The translations under genes were made by a program, and so were the position numbers. The notes beneath the pieces were generated by a model. The model was not told the DNA's origin. It saw only the letters and a list, made by a program, of their open reading frames with translations, and did no database searches. From assembly GCF_023555415.1 (NCBI RefSeq), contig NZ_JAKRYL010000012.1, positions 1-64,000 on the forward strand: a stretch of 64,000 nt of DNA, written 5' to 3'. Shown in pieces: positions 32,060 through 40,770 of the stretch (position 1 is its first letter; each line of letters opens with the position of its first letter). Source of the DNA: Halalkalibacter alkaliphilus. Lineage in GTDB: Bacteria > Bacillota > Bacilli > Bacillales > Bacillaceae_D.

Positions 32060-33944
32060 GTTCGACACGCAAATCCGTGAGCACCCAATCTTCAAAGGGC
32101 TCAGTGACTCTGAGTTTACCGAATGCTTGGGTGCCTGCGCTCTCAAATCCTATCAAAAAGGCGACAAGGTGCTTTACAAGAAGGCACCAAGAGAAGGACT
32201 TCTGCTTATCCTAAAGGGGGTAGCAGAAGTTTTTGTTGCAACAGAGCTTGGGCAGTACCAACAGAAGGAGGTCCTGGAGGTGCTTGAGCAAAACGATATG
32301 ATTGGTTTTTCAAGCTTAGCCGATTTTTTAGGAGGAAAAACAGAGGACCCCAAGCGCTACGAGGTAGAAGTCGGTGCTGTGGAGGAGTCGGTATGTCTTC
32401 ATATTCCATACACTGTTGTCAAAATGCGCTGGGAAGACCCGGCTGTACGAGATTTTGCGTTGCAGCAAGCGACGATTCGCCTGCGTGACATATATGGTTC
32501 ATTTGCTGAGCAAGTACAGCTAGCAAGCAAATGGGGAGAGAGCGAACCTTTTATTCGTAGAGTTCAAGATATTATGAATGAACCTGTTGTTGTTGCGGAT
32601 ATGGACGATGATGTGCAGGACATTGCAGGAAAGATGGTGGAACATTCCACAAGTTCAGTTGTCGTATTAAATGATAGCGACCAATTGATTGGGATTGTAA
32701 CGGAAAAGGATCTCGTGCAACGTGTGGTCGCGCGCGGATTAGGTGCTGGGACTGTCGCTCGTGAAATCATGACTCCACACCCTTTCATTATTGCCCGGGA
32801 CGCGTACTACTACGAAGCAATGTCGAGTTTTCTGATGAATGGCATTAAGCATTTGCCGGTGATGGATCGCGGCCGTGTCATTGGGATGGTGACATTATCT
32901 GATTTACTGCGGAAGAAAAATCGAGGGACGATGGAGCTTTTGCAAAACGTTGAGGAGTCAACAGTTGAGACGATTCATGAGCTGAAGCCTGCTTTTTATG
33001 ATGTGTTAGGAAATTTGATTCAAGACGGGATCCCAACAGTCCATACGCTTGATGTGATGACAAAACTGTATGATCGATTCGTTCGGCATGCGATTGAGCT
33101 TGCTGTTAGTGAGGTCGGTGAGCCGCCTGTTGCATTTGCTTGGTATATGATGGGGAGCGGCGGTCGGAAGGAACAATTTATGTTAACCGATCAGGATCAT
33201 TTTCTCGTTTATGAGGATGGTGGCGATCAGGTGGTGGTTGATGATTATTTTGAAAAGTTAGGTGGTGAGATCGTTCGTTGTTTAGAGGCAGCTGGCTATA
33301 AGCGGTGTAAAGGTTTGATGATGGCGAGTGAGGAGCAGTGGCGCGGGACACTTACCGTTTGGAAGGAGCGATTGCGCAGCTGGGGTGTGCGGGCAACGAA
33401 TGACAACATTTTGCTTGCGCATAACTTCTTGGCGTTCCGTTACGTTTATGGCGATGAAGCGTTGCACGATCAATTTGTCGCAGGTGTGAAAGAACAACTT
33501 GAGCGGTCACGTATCTTCTTATATAGAATGGCTGAACTTGAGAAAGAAAAGCCTGTGCCGACGTTTGATCATCCAATTCGTGCGCTGTTTCGGATGAAGC
33601 GGGAATCGGTGGACTTAAAAAAACAGGCACTATTTCCGTTTCATCATTGCTTGCAACTGCTTTGTGCGAGAAAAGGGCTCGTTGGAGGGGGGAGCCCGTT
33701 AGAACAAATAGAATGGCTCGTGAATGAAAATGTGCTCTCAGAGGAAACTGCTGATGAACTGTGCTTTGCCTATGAGGTGGTGCTCCGAATTCGTGTGGAG
33801 CGTGGATGGGAAGCTTATCAGACGGGTAGAGAGAATGATAGTTTAATAGATTTCAACTACTTACGAACAAAGGACAAAGAAGAACTGCTGTTAGCACTAA
33901 AAACCATTCGAGCACTGCAGAACCAAGTTGTCGGAATGTATTGA
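32040..33944 (+). CDS. cNMP-binding / CBS / DUF294 nucleotidyltransferase-like regulator
   Basis: A 634-residue soluble protein: a cyclic-nucleotide-binding fold (about 10-135), two CBS domains (about 170-295; VTEKDLVQRVV, MVTLSDLLR), a DUF294 nucleotidyltransferase-like domain (about 310-450) with the motif GSGGRKEQFMLTDQDH, and a DUF294 C-terminal helical domain. The GS...DxD pattern resembles GlnE/GlnD-type transferases. In other bacteria this gene also sits with DUF4212 and an SSS permease, so it probably regulates the transporter. It starts inside the permease gene. Confidence 0.85.
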   Translation: MREQENKFDTQIREHPIFKGLSDSEFTECLGACALKSYQKGDKVLYKKAPREGLLLILKGVAEVFVATELGQYQQKEVLEVLEQNDMIGFSSLADFLGGKTEDPKRYEVEVGAVEESVCLHIPYTVVKMRWEDPAVRDFALQQATIRLRDIYGSFAEQVQLASKWGESEPFIRRVQDIMNEPVVVADMDDDVQDIAGKMVEHSTSSVVVLNDSDQLIGIVTEKDLVQRVVARGLGAGTVAREIMTPHPFIIARDAYYYEAMSSFLMNGIKHLPVMDRGRVIGMVTLSDLLRKKNRGTMELLQNVEESTVETIHELKPAFYDVLGNLIQDGIPTVHTLDVMTKLYDRFVRHAIELAVSEVGEPPVAFAWYMMGSGGRKEQFMLTDQDHFLVYEDGGDQVVVDDYFEKLGGEIVRCLEAAGYKRCKGLMMASEEQWRGTLTVWKERLRSWGVRATNDNILLAHNFLAFRYVYGDEALHDQFVAGVKEQLERSRIFLYRMAELEKEKPVPTFDHPIRALFRMKRESVDLKKQALFPFHHCLQLLCARKGLVGGGSPLEQIEWLVNENVLSEETADELCFAYEVVLRIRVERGWEAYQTGRENDSLIDFNYLRTKDKEELLLALKTIRALQNQVVGMY

Positions 33945-33957
33945 GGGGTCTGACCCC
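33945..33957. repeat. REP-like palindrome
   Basis: GGGGTCTGACCCC directly after the DUF294 gene stop codon (TGA 33942-33944), within the 51-nt gap to the exonuclease gene. Confidence 0.9.
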
Positions 33958-33995
33958 TCTTCACTCTGCTAAAGCGAAAGGAGGTGCTCCACTCC

Positions 33996-34667
33996 GTGTT
34001 TTGGAAGAAACCCATTTTACCAGCGAGCCAGTCGATCACCAACACTGAAACGCCACTTAACACCCCGATTTCTGATATCACCTTTACAGTATTCGACACG
34101 GAGACGACAGGGTTTGCGGTAGGGAGGCACGATCGGCTCATTGAAATTGGAGCGGTTCATGTGAAGGGAAACCGCGTCCTAGAAGAGGAAACGTTTCATA
34201 TGCATGTAAATCCAGAGAGACATATTCCAGAAGAGATTACCGAGCTCACCGGTATTTCCTTGGAAACAATTCGACATTCGCCTAGCTCTCTTGAAGCGAT
34301 CGAAGCATATCTACAATTTAATGAGCGAGCAAACAGCACGATTTGGATCGGTCACTACGTGAGCTTCGACTTGCTAGTCATAAAAAAAGAGTTACAGCGT
34401 CATCAGTATCGCATTGATATGCCTACAACCATCGATACGCTTGATCTGATTGGCTATATAAGCCCTTCTAAGCACATGCTTGATTTAGAAGTTTACGCTA
34501 GTCAATTTGGCACAAGAATCTATAATCGCCACGAAGCTTTAGGAGATGCATTAACAACGGCGCACCTTTTTTGTGAGCTGTTATATCACCTTGAAACACG
34601 CAACAAACGTACATTTGCCGACCTTTTGGCTATAAGTGATATGTCTAAAAGGAACATACAATTCTGA
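33996..34667 (+). CDS. DEDDh 3'-5' exonuclease, DnaQ-like
   Basis: A 223-residue exonuclease of the DnaQ/PolC-epsilon type. ExoI is FTVFDTETTGF (D34, E36), ExoII is HYVSFDLLVIKKEL and ExoIII is HEALGDALTTAHLF (His and Asp of DEDDh), so the active site is complete. GTG at 33996 is chosen because AAAGGAGGTG lies 9 nt upstream. Homologues recur at the end of DUF294/SSS clusters; a substrate such as RNA or a signalling oligonucleotide is an open question. Confidence 0.83.
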   Translation: MFWKKPILPASQSITNTETPLNTPISDITFTVFDTETTGFAVGRHDRLIEIGAVHVKGNRVLEEETFHMHVNPERHIPEEITELTGISLETIRHSPSSLEAIEAYLQFNERANSTIWIGHYVSFDLLVIKKELQRHQYRIDMPTTIDTLDLIGYISPSKHMLDLEVYASQFGTRIYNRHEALGDALTTAHLFCELLYHLETRNKRTFADLLAISDMSKRNIQF

Positions 34668-34696
34668 AAAGTCAAGCATGTCCTTGCAAGAATGTG

Positions 34697-34725
34697 GTAT
34701 ATCTGTGAACTCCCCCTAATAAACT
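34697..34725 (+). promoter_or_regulatory. Candidate SigE promoter of spoIIID
   Basis: GTATATC (34697-34703), 14-bp spacer, AATAAACT (34718-34725). Spacing equals that of the proposed spoIID promoter. spoIIID is transcribed by SigE in B. subtilis. Confidence 0.45.
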
Positions 34726-34762
34726 GTACCAATCACCAACACAGAATTAGGAGGCGAGTCGT

Positions 34763-35047
34763 GTGCACGATTACATCAAAGAGCGAACTATCAAGATAGG
34801 TAGGTATGTTGTTGAGACAAAGAAAACGGTGAGAACGATAGCCAAAGAGTTCGGCGTCTCAAAAAGTACCGTACACAAAGACCTCACAGAAAGATTGCCA
34901 GAAATTAACCCCGAGCTAGCAAATGAAGTGAAGGAAATTCTGGAATATCACAAGTCCATCCGTCACCTGCGCGGAGGAGAAGCTACAAAGGTGAAATATA
35001 GGAAATCTGAAGACTCAACAGAAACAATCGTTAAAGCACCAAATTAA
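34763..35047 (+). CDS. spoIIID: Sporulation transcription factor SpoIIID
   Basis: Small DNA-binding regulator that switches the mother-cell programme from SigE to SigK. The 94-residue protein keeps the invariant N terminus MHDYIKERTIKIG, the helix-turn-helix TVRTIAKEFGVSKSTVHKDL and the basic C-terminal helix YHKSIRHLRGGEATK. GTG start after TAGGAGGCGAGTC. Position before mbl is conserved. Confidence 0.97.
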   Translation: MHDYIKERTIKIGRYVVETKKTVRTIAKEFGVSKSTVHKDLTERLPEINPELANEVKEILEYHKSIRHLRGGEATKVKYRKSEDSTETIVKAPN

Positions 35048-35166
35048 TGTCAAACATTTTTTCAAAAAAGTGGACCCTGTCAGAACATTATGTGATAAAA
35101 TAAAAAATTAGGTAAATCGTAATACTAAATGCGATTATGTTCGGATAACAGGGAGGAAAAAGAATC

Positions 35167-36171
35167 ATGTTTGGTCGCGATATTGGAATTGATCTAGGTA
35201 CTGCAAATGTCCTCATTTATGTAAAAGGTAGTGGAATTGTCCTAAATGAACCGTCTGTGGTTGCGGTTGAAACAACAACCAATCGAGTACTTGCAGTAGG
35301 GGAGGAAGCGTTCCGTATGGTCGGACGTACACCAGGAAATATTGTTGCCCTACGCCCAATGAAAGACGGTGTCATTGCAAACTTCGAAATGACTGAATCA
35401 ATGCTCAAACATTTCTTAAGCAAGATCAACGTCAAAAGTCTTTTCTCAAAGCCTAGAATTCTCATCTGCTGCCCAACTAATATTACATCAGTTGAGCAAA
35501 AAGCAATTCGAGAAGCAGCAGAGAAAAGCGGTGGGAAAAATGTTTATTTGGAAGAAGAACCAAAAGTTGCTGCAATTGGAGCAGGGATGGATATATTCCA
35601 GCCAAGCGGAAACATGGTTGTAGATATAGGCGGTGGAACAACAGATGTTGCTGTTCTTTCGATGGGTGATATCGTCACCGCCTCTTCCATAAAAGTAGCT
35701 GGTGATCGCTTTGACTCAGACATCTTGGCATACATAAAGAAGAAGTATAAGCTCTTAATTGGTGAGAGAACGGCTGAGAATATCAAAGTCCAAGTTGCAA
35801 CAGTATTTCCGGGTGGGCGACAAGAAGAAATTGACATTCGCGGACGTGATATGGTAAGTGGACTTCCAAGAACAATTACGGTACACTCAAAAGAGATTGA
35901 AGAAGCATTATTGGAATCTGTTTCATACATAGTCCAAGCTTCACGACAAGTGTTAGAACAAACCCCTCCAGAGCTTTCAGCGGACATTATTGATCGCGGC
36001 GTTATACTAACAGGCGGAGGAGCCTTATTGCACGGTATCGACCAACTGCTAGCTGAGGAGCTTAAAGTTCCTGTACTAGTTGCAGAAGAGCCGATGCATT
36101 GTGTTGCAAAAGGAACGGGGATTATTTTAGAAAATCTAGATCGTATGTCTAGTAAAAAAGTGCGTATTTAA
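35167..36171 (+). CDS. mbl: Rod-shape determining protein Mbl (MreB-like)
   Basis: Actin-like filament protein that directs lateral wall synthesis. The 334 residues show the phosphate-1 loop DIGIDLGTANVLIY, the phosphate-2 motif MVVDIGGGTTDVAVLS and the adenosine motif GVILTGGGALLHG. Position between spoIIID and flhO identifies it as Mbl rather than MreB or MreBH. GGGAGGAAAAAGAATC precedes the ATG. Confidence 0.96.
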   Translation: MFGRDIGIDLGTANVLIYVKGSGIVLNEPSVVAVETTTNRVLAVGEEAFRMVGRTPGNIVALRPMKDGVIANFEMTESMLKHFLSKINVKSLFSKPRILICCPTNITSVEQKAIREAAEKSGGKNVYLEEEPKVAAIGAGMDIFQPSGNMVVDIGGGTTDVAVLSMGDIVTASSIKVAGDRFDSDILAYIKKKYKLLIGERTAENIKVQVATVFPGGRQEEIDIRGRDMVSGLPRTITVHSKEIEEALLESVSYIVQASRQVLEQTPPELSADIIDRGVILTGGGALLHGIDQLLAEELKVPVLVAEEPMHCVAKGTGIILENLDRMSSKKVRI

Positions 36172-36210
36172 GCGGACAAGCTTTATATAAAAGTTGCAGG
36201 AGGAACGAGC

Positions 36211-37029
36211 ATGCTTCGTGGAATGTACGGGGCTGCGGCAGGGATGATTGCCCAACAGCAGCGCCAAGAAATGTTGACAAATAACTTAGCCAATGCCAAT
36301 ACACCAGGATTCAAAGCCGATCAAGCATCACTTAGGGCGTTCCCAAACATGCTGATCAAAGCAATGAACACACAAGGAACACCAGGACCAGCTCAGACAA
36401 TTGGTGAGTTAACAACAGGTGTGTACTTACAAGAACGCATGCCAAACTTCCGCCAAGGTGACTTGATGGAAACAGGAAACAACACCGATATTGCTTTATT
36501 ACAAGGAATTATGCCTGTGACAGAGTCAGGACGACCAGGCGCTCTTTTTTATACGATTCAAAATGAAAATGGAGACGTTCGCTATTCACGAAATGGCAAT
36601 CTTACCGTTGATGGAGCAGGTTTCCTAACGACTCCAGCTGGACATTACGTATTAGGTGCGAATGGTCAGCCGATTCAAGTTGGGAACGAGGAATTCCGTG
36701 TGAATGAGCAAGGACTTGTTTTTAATCAAGCTGGAGTACAGGTTGCACAGCTAAATGTTGTCTATGCGGAAGATCCAATGCAGCTTGTAAAAGAGGGAAA
36801 TGGCCTCCTGCGCTTTGAAGGCGAGGGCGACCTGCCAACAGCTATTGGTAACGGAGCGATTAGTTTTCAGCTGCAGCAAGGCTTCATTGAGCGTTCGAAT
36901 GTCGATGCTCAGCAGACGATGACAGAAATGATGAGTGCATACCGGTCGTTTGAAGCAAACCAACGAGTGCTTCAAGCGTATGATCAAAGCATGGAAAAAG
37001 CAGTGAATGAAATAGGACGAATAGGGTAA
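36211..37029 (+). CDS. flhO: Flagellar basal-body rod protein FlhO
   Basis: FlgF/FlgG-like distal rod protein, 272 residues. The N terminus MYGAAAGMIAQQQRQEMLTN with NLANANTPGFKAD and the C-terminal GFIERSNVDAQQTMTEMM are the conserved rod helices. AGGAGGAACGAGC precedes the ATG. It forms a pair with flhP and indicates motility, consistent with the MCP gene. Confidence 0.93.
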   Translation: MLRGMYGAAAGMIAQQQRQEMLTNNLANANTPGFKADQASLRAFPNMLIKAMNTQGTPGPAQTIGELTTGVYLQERMPNFRQGDLMETGNNTDIALLQGIMPVTESGRPGALFYTIQNENGDVRYSRNGNLTVDGAGFLTTPAGHYVLGANGQPIQVGNEEFRVNEQGLVFNQAGVQVAQLNVVYAEDPMQLVKEGNGLLRFEGEGDLPTAIGNGAISFQLQQGFIERSNVDAQQTMTEMMSAYRSFEANQRVLQAYDQSMEKAVNEIGRIG

Positions 37030-37120
37030 ATCTAGCAAATTGGCGCATGTTTGTTTGCAGAGCATGCGTCTTGCTTGAGCTCTTGTTTGAGCACGTATTT
37101 TAATAAGAAGAGGGATGAAG

Positions 37121-37963
37121 ATGAACACATCGATGATCGCTGCGTCGAATACAATGGGGCAGATTCAACGAAAGCTTGATACGATATCACACAACATTGC
37201 AAACACAAACACAACAGGATATAAGCGCCGTGAATCAACATTTACTGATTTGCTTCATCAGCAAGTAAACAATCAATCGAGAGCAGCTCTAGAAGTGGGC
37301 CGTCTTACCCCGAATGGCATACGTGTTGGAACAGGAGCTAAAATTGCTCAAACGGCTGTTCGAACAGAAATTGGATCTCTTATGCAAACCGACCGTGAAC
37401 TTGATTTTGCTTTAACGGAAAAAAATCATTTCTTTCGTATTCAAACAGTTGAAAATGGTGTACCAGTTGAGCGGTTAACAAGAGATGGGGCGTTTTATTT
37501 AACGGAAAACCCGGATAACGCCCAAACTTTAGCACTAGTAACTGGAAATGGTGATTTTGTTTTAAATCAAGCAGGTAACCGTATTAATTTACCAAGAAAC
37601 TTTCAATCTATTAACTTTTCTGGAGAAGGGCAATTGCTTGTTACATTAAATGACGGAACGGTGCAAAACGTCGGACAGCTTGGTTTAACGAATGTATTAA
37701 AACCACAGCTGCTTGATGCTGTTGGAGACAATATGTATCGTTTTCCTGATCTGCAAGCATTAGGATTGGCACTTTTAGATGTACAGGAAAATTTTGCGTC
37801 CAATGGACAAACAGTAAGCCAAGGGTTTCTTGAAGGATCCAATGTAGACTTGAGCAAAGAGATGACTGAGTTAATTGAAGCGCAGCGTCATTATCAATTC
37901 AACGCGCGTTCTATTTCTATGGCGGATGAAATGTCTGGATTAGTAAATGGTCTCCGCAGATAA
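37121..37963 (+). CDS. flhP: Flagellar hook-basal body protein FlhP
   Basis: Second FlgG-like rod protein, 280 residues. It has ISHNIANTNTTGYKRRE near the N terminus, a central beta region and the C-terminal GFLEGSNVDLSKEMTELIEAQRHYQFNAR. ATG at 37121, 7 nt after AAGAAGAGGG, is preferred over the ATG at 37115. Confidence 0.93.
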   Translation: MNTSMIAASNTMGQIQRKLDTISHNIANTNTTGYKRRESTFTDLLHQQVNNQSRAALEVGRLTPNGIRVGTGAKIAQTAVRTEIGSLMQTDRELDFALTEKNHFFRIQTVENGVPVERLTRDGAFYLTENPDNAQTLALVTGNGDFVLNQAGNRINLPRNFQSINFSGEGQLLVTLNDGTVQNVGQLGLTNVLKPQLLDAVGDNMYRFPDLQALGLALLDVQENFASNGQTVSQGFLEGSNVDLSKEMTELIEAQRHYQFNARSISMADEMSGLVNGLRR

Positions 37964-38020
37964 TAAAAATAGACGCAAGAAATTCAGCATGAACGGCTGA
38001 ACAGATTTGAGGAGAAAACG

Positions 38021-38662
38021 ATGACTGATAATCGATCAAACGAGAAAAGCCGAAAAATAGAATCAGAGCTAGCAGAAGAGAAGGATTTGAATACCGAAGA
38101 AACGGAGCTTGAGGAATCTTCAAAAAAAGATGATGCAGCTAACGCTGAAGAAACTTTGGATGACGCGCATAATGAGAGTGTTTCCAACGATCCTAAGCCT
38201 TCAAATGACGACGAACAGCTGCTTGATCAAGAACTGACAAGCTCTGAGCATATGACCGAGACAGAGCTCTTAGATGAAGTGGAAGAACTTAACAAGCTTG
38301 ATGACAAAAACTCGCTCACATTAGGGGAAGAGGATCTTTCCGCAGAGGATATTTTAGATGAGGAAGCTCTTGATGACAAAGACGAGCAACTTGTTGATTC
38401 AGAAGCACTGGCTCTTCAAACGCAGGAAAAAAAACAAGATGAAGAAGACACAAGAGAGGCACGTAGAAAAAAACGTCCAAAAAAGGAGCGTCTGCGTCTT
38501 ATCCCAATTTGGCTTCGTCTTGTCATTTCGATTCTCTTGGTTGGAGGAAGCTTAATTTTAGGCGTGATCGTTGGCTATAGTGTCATCGGCGGTGGTGAAG
38601 CTGGTGAAGCAACAAGGCCGGAAACGTGGTACCATATTATAGATATGATTCGAGGACGCTAG
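38021..38662 (+). CDS. EpuA-like membrane protein (often called RNA polymerase subunit beta)
   Basis: A 213-residue protein with a very acidic, low-complexity region (about 1-145), a basic patch RRKKRPKKERLRLIP, one TM helix (about 170-192) and a short C-terminal RPETWYHIIDMIRG. The C-terminal part is the EpuA family (PF11772), often misnamed DNA-directed RNA polymerase subunit beta. The acidic half faces the cytoplasm if the basic patch follows the positive-inside rule. The gene follows flhP and a terminator overlaps its end. Confidence 0.8.
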   Translation: MTDNRSNEKSRKIESELAEEKDLNTEETELEESSKKDDAANAEETLDDAHNESVSNDPKPSNDDEQLLDQELTSSEHMTETELLDEVEELNKLDDKNSLTLGEEDLSAEDILDEEALDDKDEQLVDSEALALQTQEKKQDEEDTREARRKKRPKKERLRLIPIWLRLVISILLVGGSLILGVIVGYSVIGGGEAGEATRPETWYHIIDMIRGR

Positions 38663-38681
38663 CAGTCCTCGTTTTTTTTTG
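38651..38681 (+). terminator. epuA terminator overlapping the stop codon
   Basis: CGAGGAC(GCTAGCA)GTCCTCG then a run of T. The stem begins within the last codons of the gene. Confidence 0.9.
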
Positions 38682-38734
38682 CTTTCGGCATTGGAAGCAT
38701 GTACCTGGGCTGTTATTCATTAGCAAGAAAGTTA

Positions 38735-38743
38735 TGCTATAAT
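38735..38743 (+). promoter_or_regulatory. Extended -10 promoter of fabZ
   Basis: TGC-TATAAT: TGC at 38735-38737 and TATAAT at 38738-38743, 36 nt before the start. No good -35 is present, as is common for extended -10 promoters. Confidence 0.5.
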
Positions 38744-38778
38744 TGAAGAAATATACATATTGAAGGGATGAATGTTTC

Positions 38779-39201
38779 ATGCTTACTATTGAAGAAATCA
38801 AGGAAATTATACCGCATCGTTATCCGTTTTTATTAGTTGATCGCATTTTGGAAATTGAAGAAGGAAAAAAAGCAGTTGGAATTAAAAATGTTAGTGCGAA
38901 TGAAGAATTTTTTAACGGACATTTTCCTGACTATCCGGTTATGCCAGGTGTTTTGATTGTGGAAGCGCTAGCTCAAGTAGGAGCGGTTGCGATTTTAAAG
39001 CCTGAGGCAAACCGCGGCAAGCTTGCTTTCTTCGCTGGAATTGATAATTGTCGTTTTAAAAAACAAGTGAAGCCTGGTGACCAATTACGTCTAGAGGTGG
39101 AAATTGTCCGCTTGAAAGGACCGATCGGAAAAGGACATGCCATTGCAACGGTCGATGGCGAGATTGCATGTGAAACAGATATTACATTTGCGGTTAAATA
39201 A
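38779..39201 (+). CDS. fabZ: 3-hydroxyacyl-ACP dehydratase FabZ
   Basis: Dehydrates 3-hydroxyacyl-ACP in type II fatty acid synthesis. The 140-residue hot-dog protein has [12 protein letters not shown] at the N terminus, catalytic H48 in [14 protein letters not shown] and E62 in [10 protein letters not shown]. It has its own promoter and ends at a terminator, and is the last gene of the conserved B. subtilis block. Confidence 0.96.
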   Translation: MLTIEEIKEIIPHRYPFLLVDRILEIEEGKKAVGIKNVSANEEFFNGHFPDYPVMPGVLIVEALAQVGAVAILKPEANRGKLAFFAGIDNCRFKKQVKPGDQLRLEVEIVRLKGPIGKGHAIATVDGEIACETDITFAVK

Positions 39202-39248
39202 TCAAAGCAACAATGATGAATGAAATCATACAAATGTGAGAAACTATG

Positions 39249-39288
39249 CAGAGCCTATCCCACTACAACGGATAGGCTCTGCTTTTGT
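39249..39288 (+). terminator. fabZ terminator
   Basis: CAGAGCCTATCC pairs with GGATAGGCTCTG and is followed by CTTTTG. Confidence 0.75.
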
Positions 39289-39312
39289 CTATGTCTAGCC
39301 CGCTTTAGTGCT

Positions 39313-39385
39313 TCGAGGGCACTGAAAAGGTACGAACAAACCTTTTTCAGTGCCCTCGTAAAGAAGCGTTGAGGGGTCTGACCCC
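39313..39385. repeat. Family A type hairpin plus REP-like palindrome
   Basis: CGAGGGCACTGAAAAGGT pairs with ACCTTTTTCAGTGCCCTCG around a short loop (39313-39362). This is the terminal-hairpin module of repeat family A standing alone. A GGGGTCTGACCCC palindrome follows at 39373-39385. Confidence 0.85.
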
Positions 39386-39548
39386 TTTATGGGAAAATAT
39401 GTGACAAGGTGAGAAACTTGTTAGACATTTCCAAAAAAGTGCGCAATTTGTAGACGAGCATGAATAATCTTGCTAAGATACACAAAGACTAACAGCAAGC
39501 CAAAGATATATCTGCTTAGTCATATAAAAAATTTTGGGGGTAATTATT

Positions 39549-39821
39549 ATGAAGAAAATTTTAATGACCACAGCGGCAGCTGCATTAACAGTAGGTTTAC
39601 TTGGAGCTTGTGGAGCACCTGCAGAAGAAGAGCCAATGTTAGATGATCCAGCTGTTGAAGAACCTGCAGTAGAAGATCCAGCAATGGATGAGCCTGTAGA
39701 AGAAGATCCTGCGTTAGACGATGAAGAGTTTGACACTGAAGAAGAAATCGACATCGAGTTAGATGAAGAAGAAGGCGACGAATTCGCTGACGAGGAAGAA
39801 GACGAAGAAGAAGCTAACTAA
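39549..39821 (+). CDS. Small, extremely acidic lipoprotein
   Basis: A 90-residue precursor: signal peptide MKKILMTTAAAALTVGLLG, lipobox LGAC (Cys about 20), then a mature part made almost only of Glu, Asp, Pro and Ala. The PAVEEPAVEDPAMDEPVEEDPA stretch is an approximate repeat. No recognised domain. The mature chain would carry a very large negative charge, which fits an alkaliphile surface (cation retention at the wall is a guess). Ribosome-binding site is GGGGG, 9 nt upstream. Confidence 0.75.
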   Translation: MKKILMTTAAAALTVGLLGACGAPAEEEPMLDDPAVEEPAVEDPAMDEPVEEDPALDDEEFDTEEEIDIELDEEEGDEFADEEEDEEEAN

Positions 39822-39833
39822 TTACTGATATAG

Positions 39834-39868
39834 GAACCTATCGCTTACGGGCGGTAGGTTTTTTCTTT
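39834..39868 (+). terminator. Terminator of the acidic lipoprotein gene
   Basis: AACCTATCGC pairs with GGGCGGTAGGTT then T residues; it touches the REP at 39869. Confidence 0.8.
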
Positions 39869-39928
39869 GGGGTCAGACCCCAGGGCGGTGCTGTAACGCG
39901 GTGAAGAAGTTCCGAGGGGTCTGACCCC
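39869..39928. repeat. REP-like pair downstream of the RAYT gene
   Basis: GGGGTCAGACCCC (39869-39881) and GGGGTCTGACCCC (39916-39928), inverted. They lie 9 nt beyond the 3' end of the transposase gene. The spacer again contains a GCGGTGAAGAAG-type stretch. Confidence 0.92.
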
Positions 39929-39937
39929 GACTCATGA

Positions 39938-40501
39938 TTAACTATCCTTTGCTTGCAGCCAGCGGATGTGTTCGAGCATAACATAGTTACGGTAATTTTC
40001 TCTTGGGGACTCTTGGAAGTATTGAAGAATTGTTTTGGTCGTGACATTTTTTCTCGGTTTGTTTGATACAAATGAAAGGTAGGAACTCCAAGGATATTCT
40101 TCGGGGAGAGAAACCATATATGCTCTTACAGGGTTTAAGTGGATATAGCGGCTCATATTTAGAAGCGGGATGGCACCAAGGACAGGTACTGCATTATAGC
40201 GACCTTCAAAAAGATGGCCAGTTAGATTGTATTTTCGATTGAAGTACATGGCGTAGCGAGAATTAATATGTTTCATGAAAACTTTGGGAGGCGTTTCAAT
40301 CGTTTCTAATAACAGATGGACATGATTGGTCATAAGACAGTAAGAGTGGAGAAAAAAGGGGTGTTTCTGTTGTGTTTCCTCTAGCATGGCAAGGTACATT
40401 TGATAATCGCCAATGTCTAAGAAGATATTAGACTTTCGGTTCCCTCGGGAAGTGATATGGAAACAATCACCGGGGTTCCAAGAACGAGTTTTCCGAGGCA
40501 C
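39938..40501 (-). CDS. REP-associated tyrosine transposase (RAYT, Y1 HUH family)
   Basis: A 187-residue single-strand DNA transposase of the Y1/IS200-like type, domesticated members of which move or maintain REP sequences. The HUH motif is H60-V-H62 in MTNHVHLLLE; the catalytic Tyr is Y119 in SRYIHLNPVRA; FEGRYNAV is also typical. The start is GTG at 40501, fixed by a near-perfect AAAGGAGGTGAT 4 nt upstream. Upstream ATGs lack a site. REP-like palindromes lie on both sides (39869-39928 and 40569-40581). The gene is intact. Confidence 0.92.
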   Translation of the reverse strand: MPRKTRSWNPGDCFHITSRGNRKSNIFLDIGDYQMYLAMLEETQQKHPFFLHSYCLMTNHVHLLLETIETPPKVFMKHINSRYAMYFNRKYNLTGHLFEGRYNAVPVLGAIPLLNMSRYIHLNPVRAYMVSLPEEYPWSSYLSFVSNKPRKNVTTKTILQYFQESPRENYRNYVMLEHIRWLQAKDS

Positions 40502-40568
40502 GTAAATCACCTCCTTTGCAAAAAGATTGAGTATATATTCGACGTTTGTTGACAAATTCCTGCTTGTT

Positions 40569-40581
40569 GGGGTCAGACCCC
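40569..40581. repeat. REP-like palindrome upstream of the RAYT gene
   Basis: GGGGTCAGACCCC with TC flank. A partial copy, TCTGACCCC, is at 40771-40779 on the other side of the family A element, so that element may have inserted into a REP pair. Confidence 0.9.
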
Positions 40582-40596
40582 TCTGTATAAATGTAA

Positions 40597-40770
40597 GAGG
40601 GCACTGAAAAAGTCCTTTTTAGCGGATTCGAGGAAGCAGCAATGGTTCTACACGTTGCGCGCCTGCTATGAGAAAACCACTCATAGCAGGCTTTAAGACA
40701 AAGCAACGGTTCCGCTCATTGCTTAAAGGCCATTGAAAAAGGTCAAAACCGTACCTTTTTCAGTGGCCTC
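40597..40770 (+). repeat. Structured repeat family A, copy 4
   Basis: Complete 174-nt copy. Left end GAGGGCACTGAAAAAG; outer stem GCAATGG (40639-40645) with CATTGC (40717-40722); internal hairpin GCCTGCTATGAG (40661-40672) with CTCATAGCAGGC (40680-40691); terminal hairpin GGCCATTGAAAAAGGT with ACCTTTTTCAGTGGCC, ending at 40770. It is flanked by REP sequence and lies between the RAYT and RND genes. An almost identical right half occurs inverted at 50468. Confidence 0.88.

Noticed and set aside
38021-38662. Authentic RNA polymerase beta subunit
   Set aside because: The common database name is misleading; this is a one-TM EpuA-family protein with no polymerase domain.
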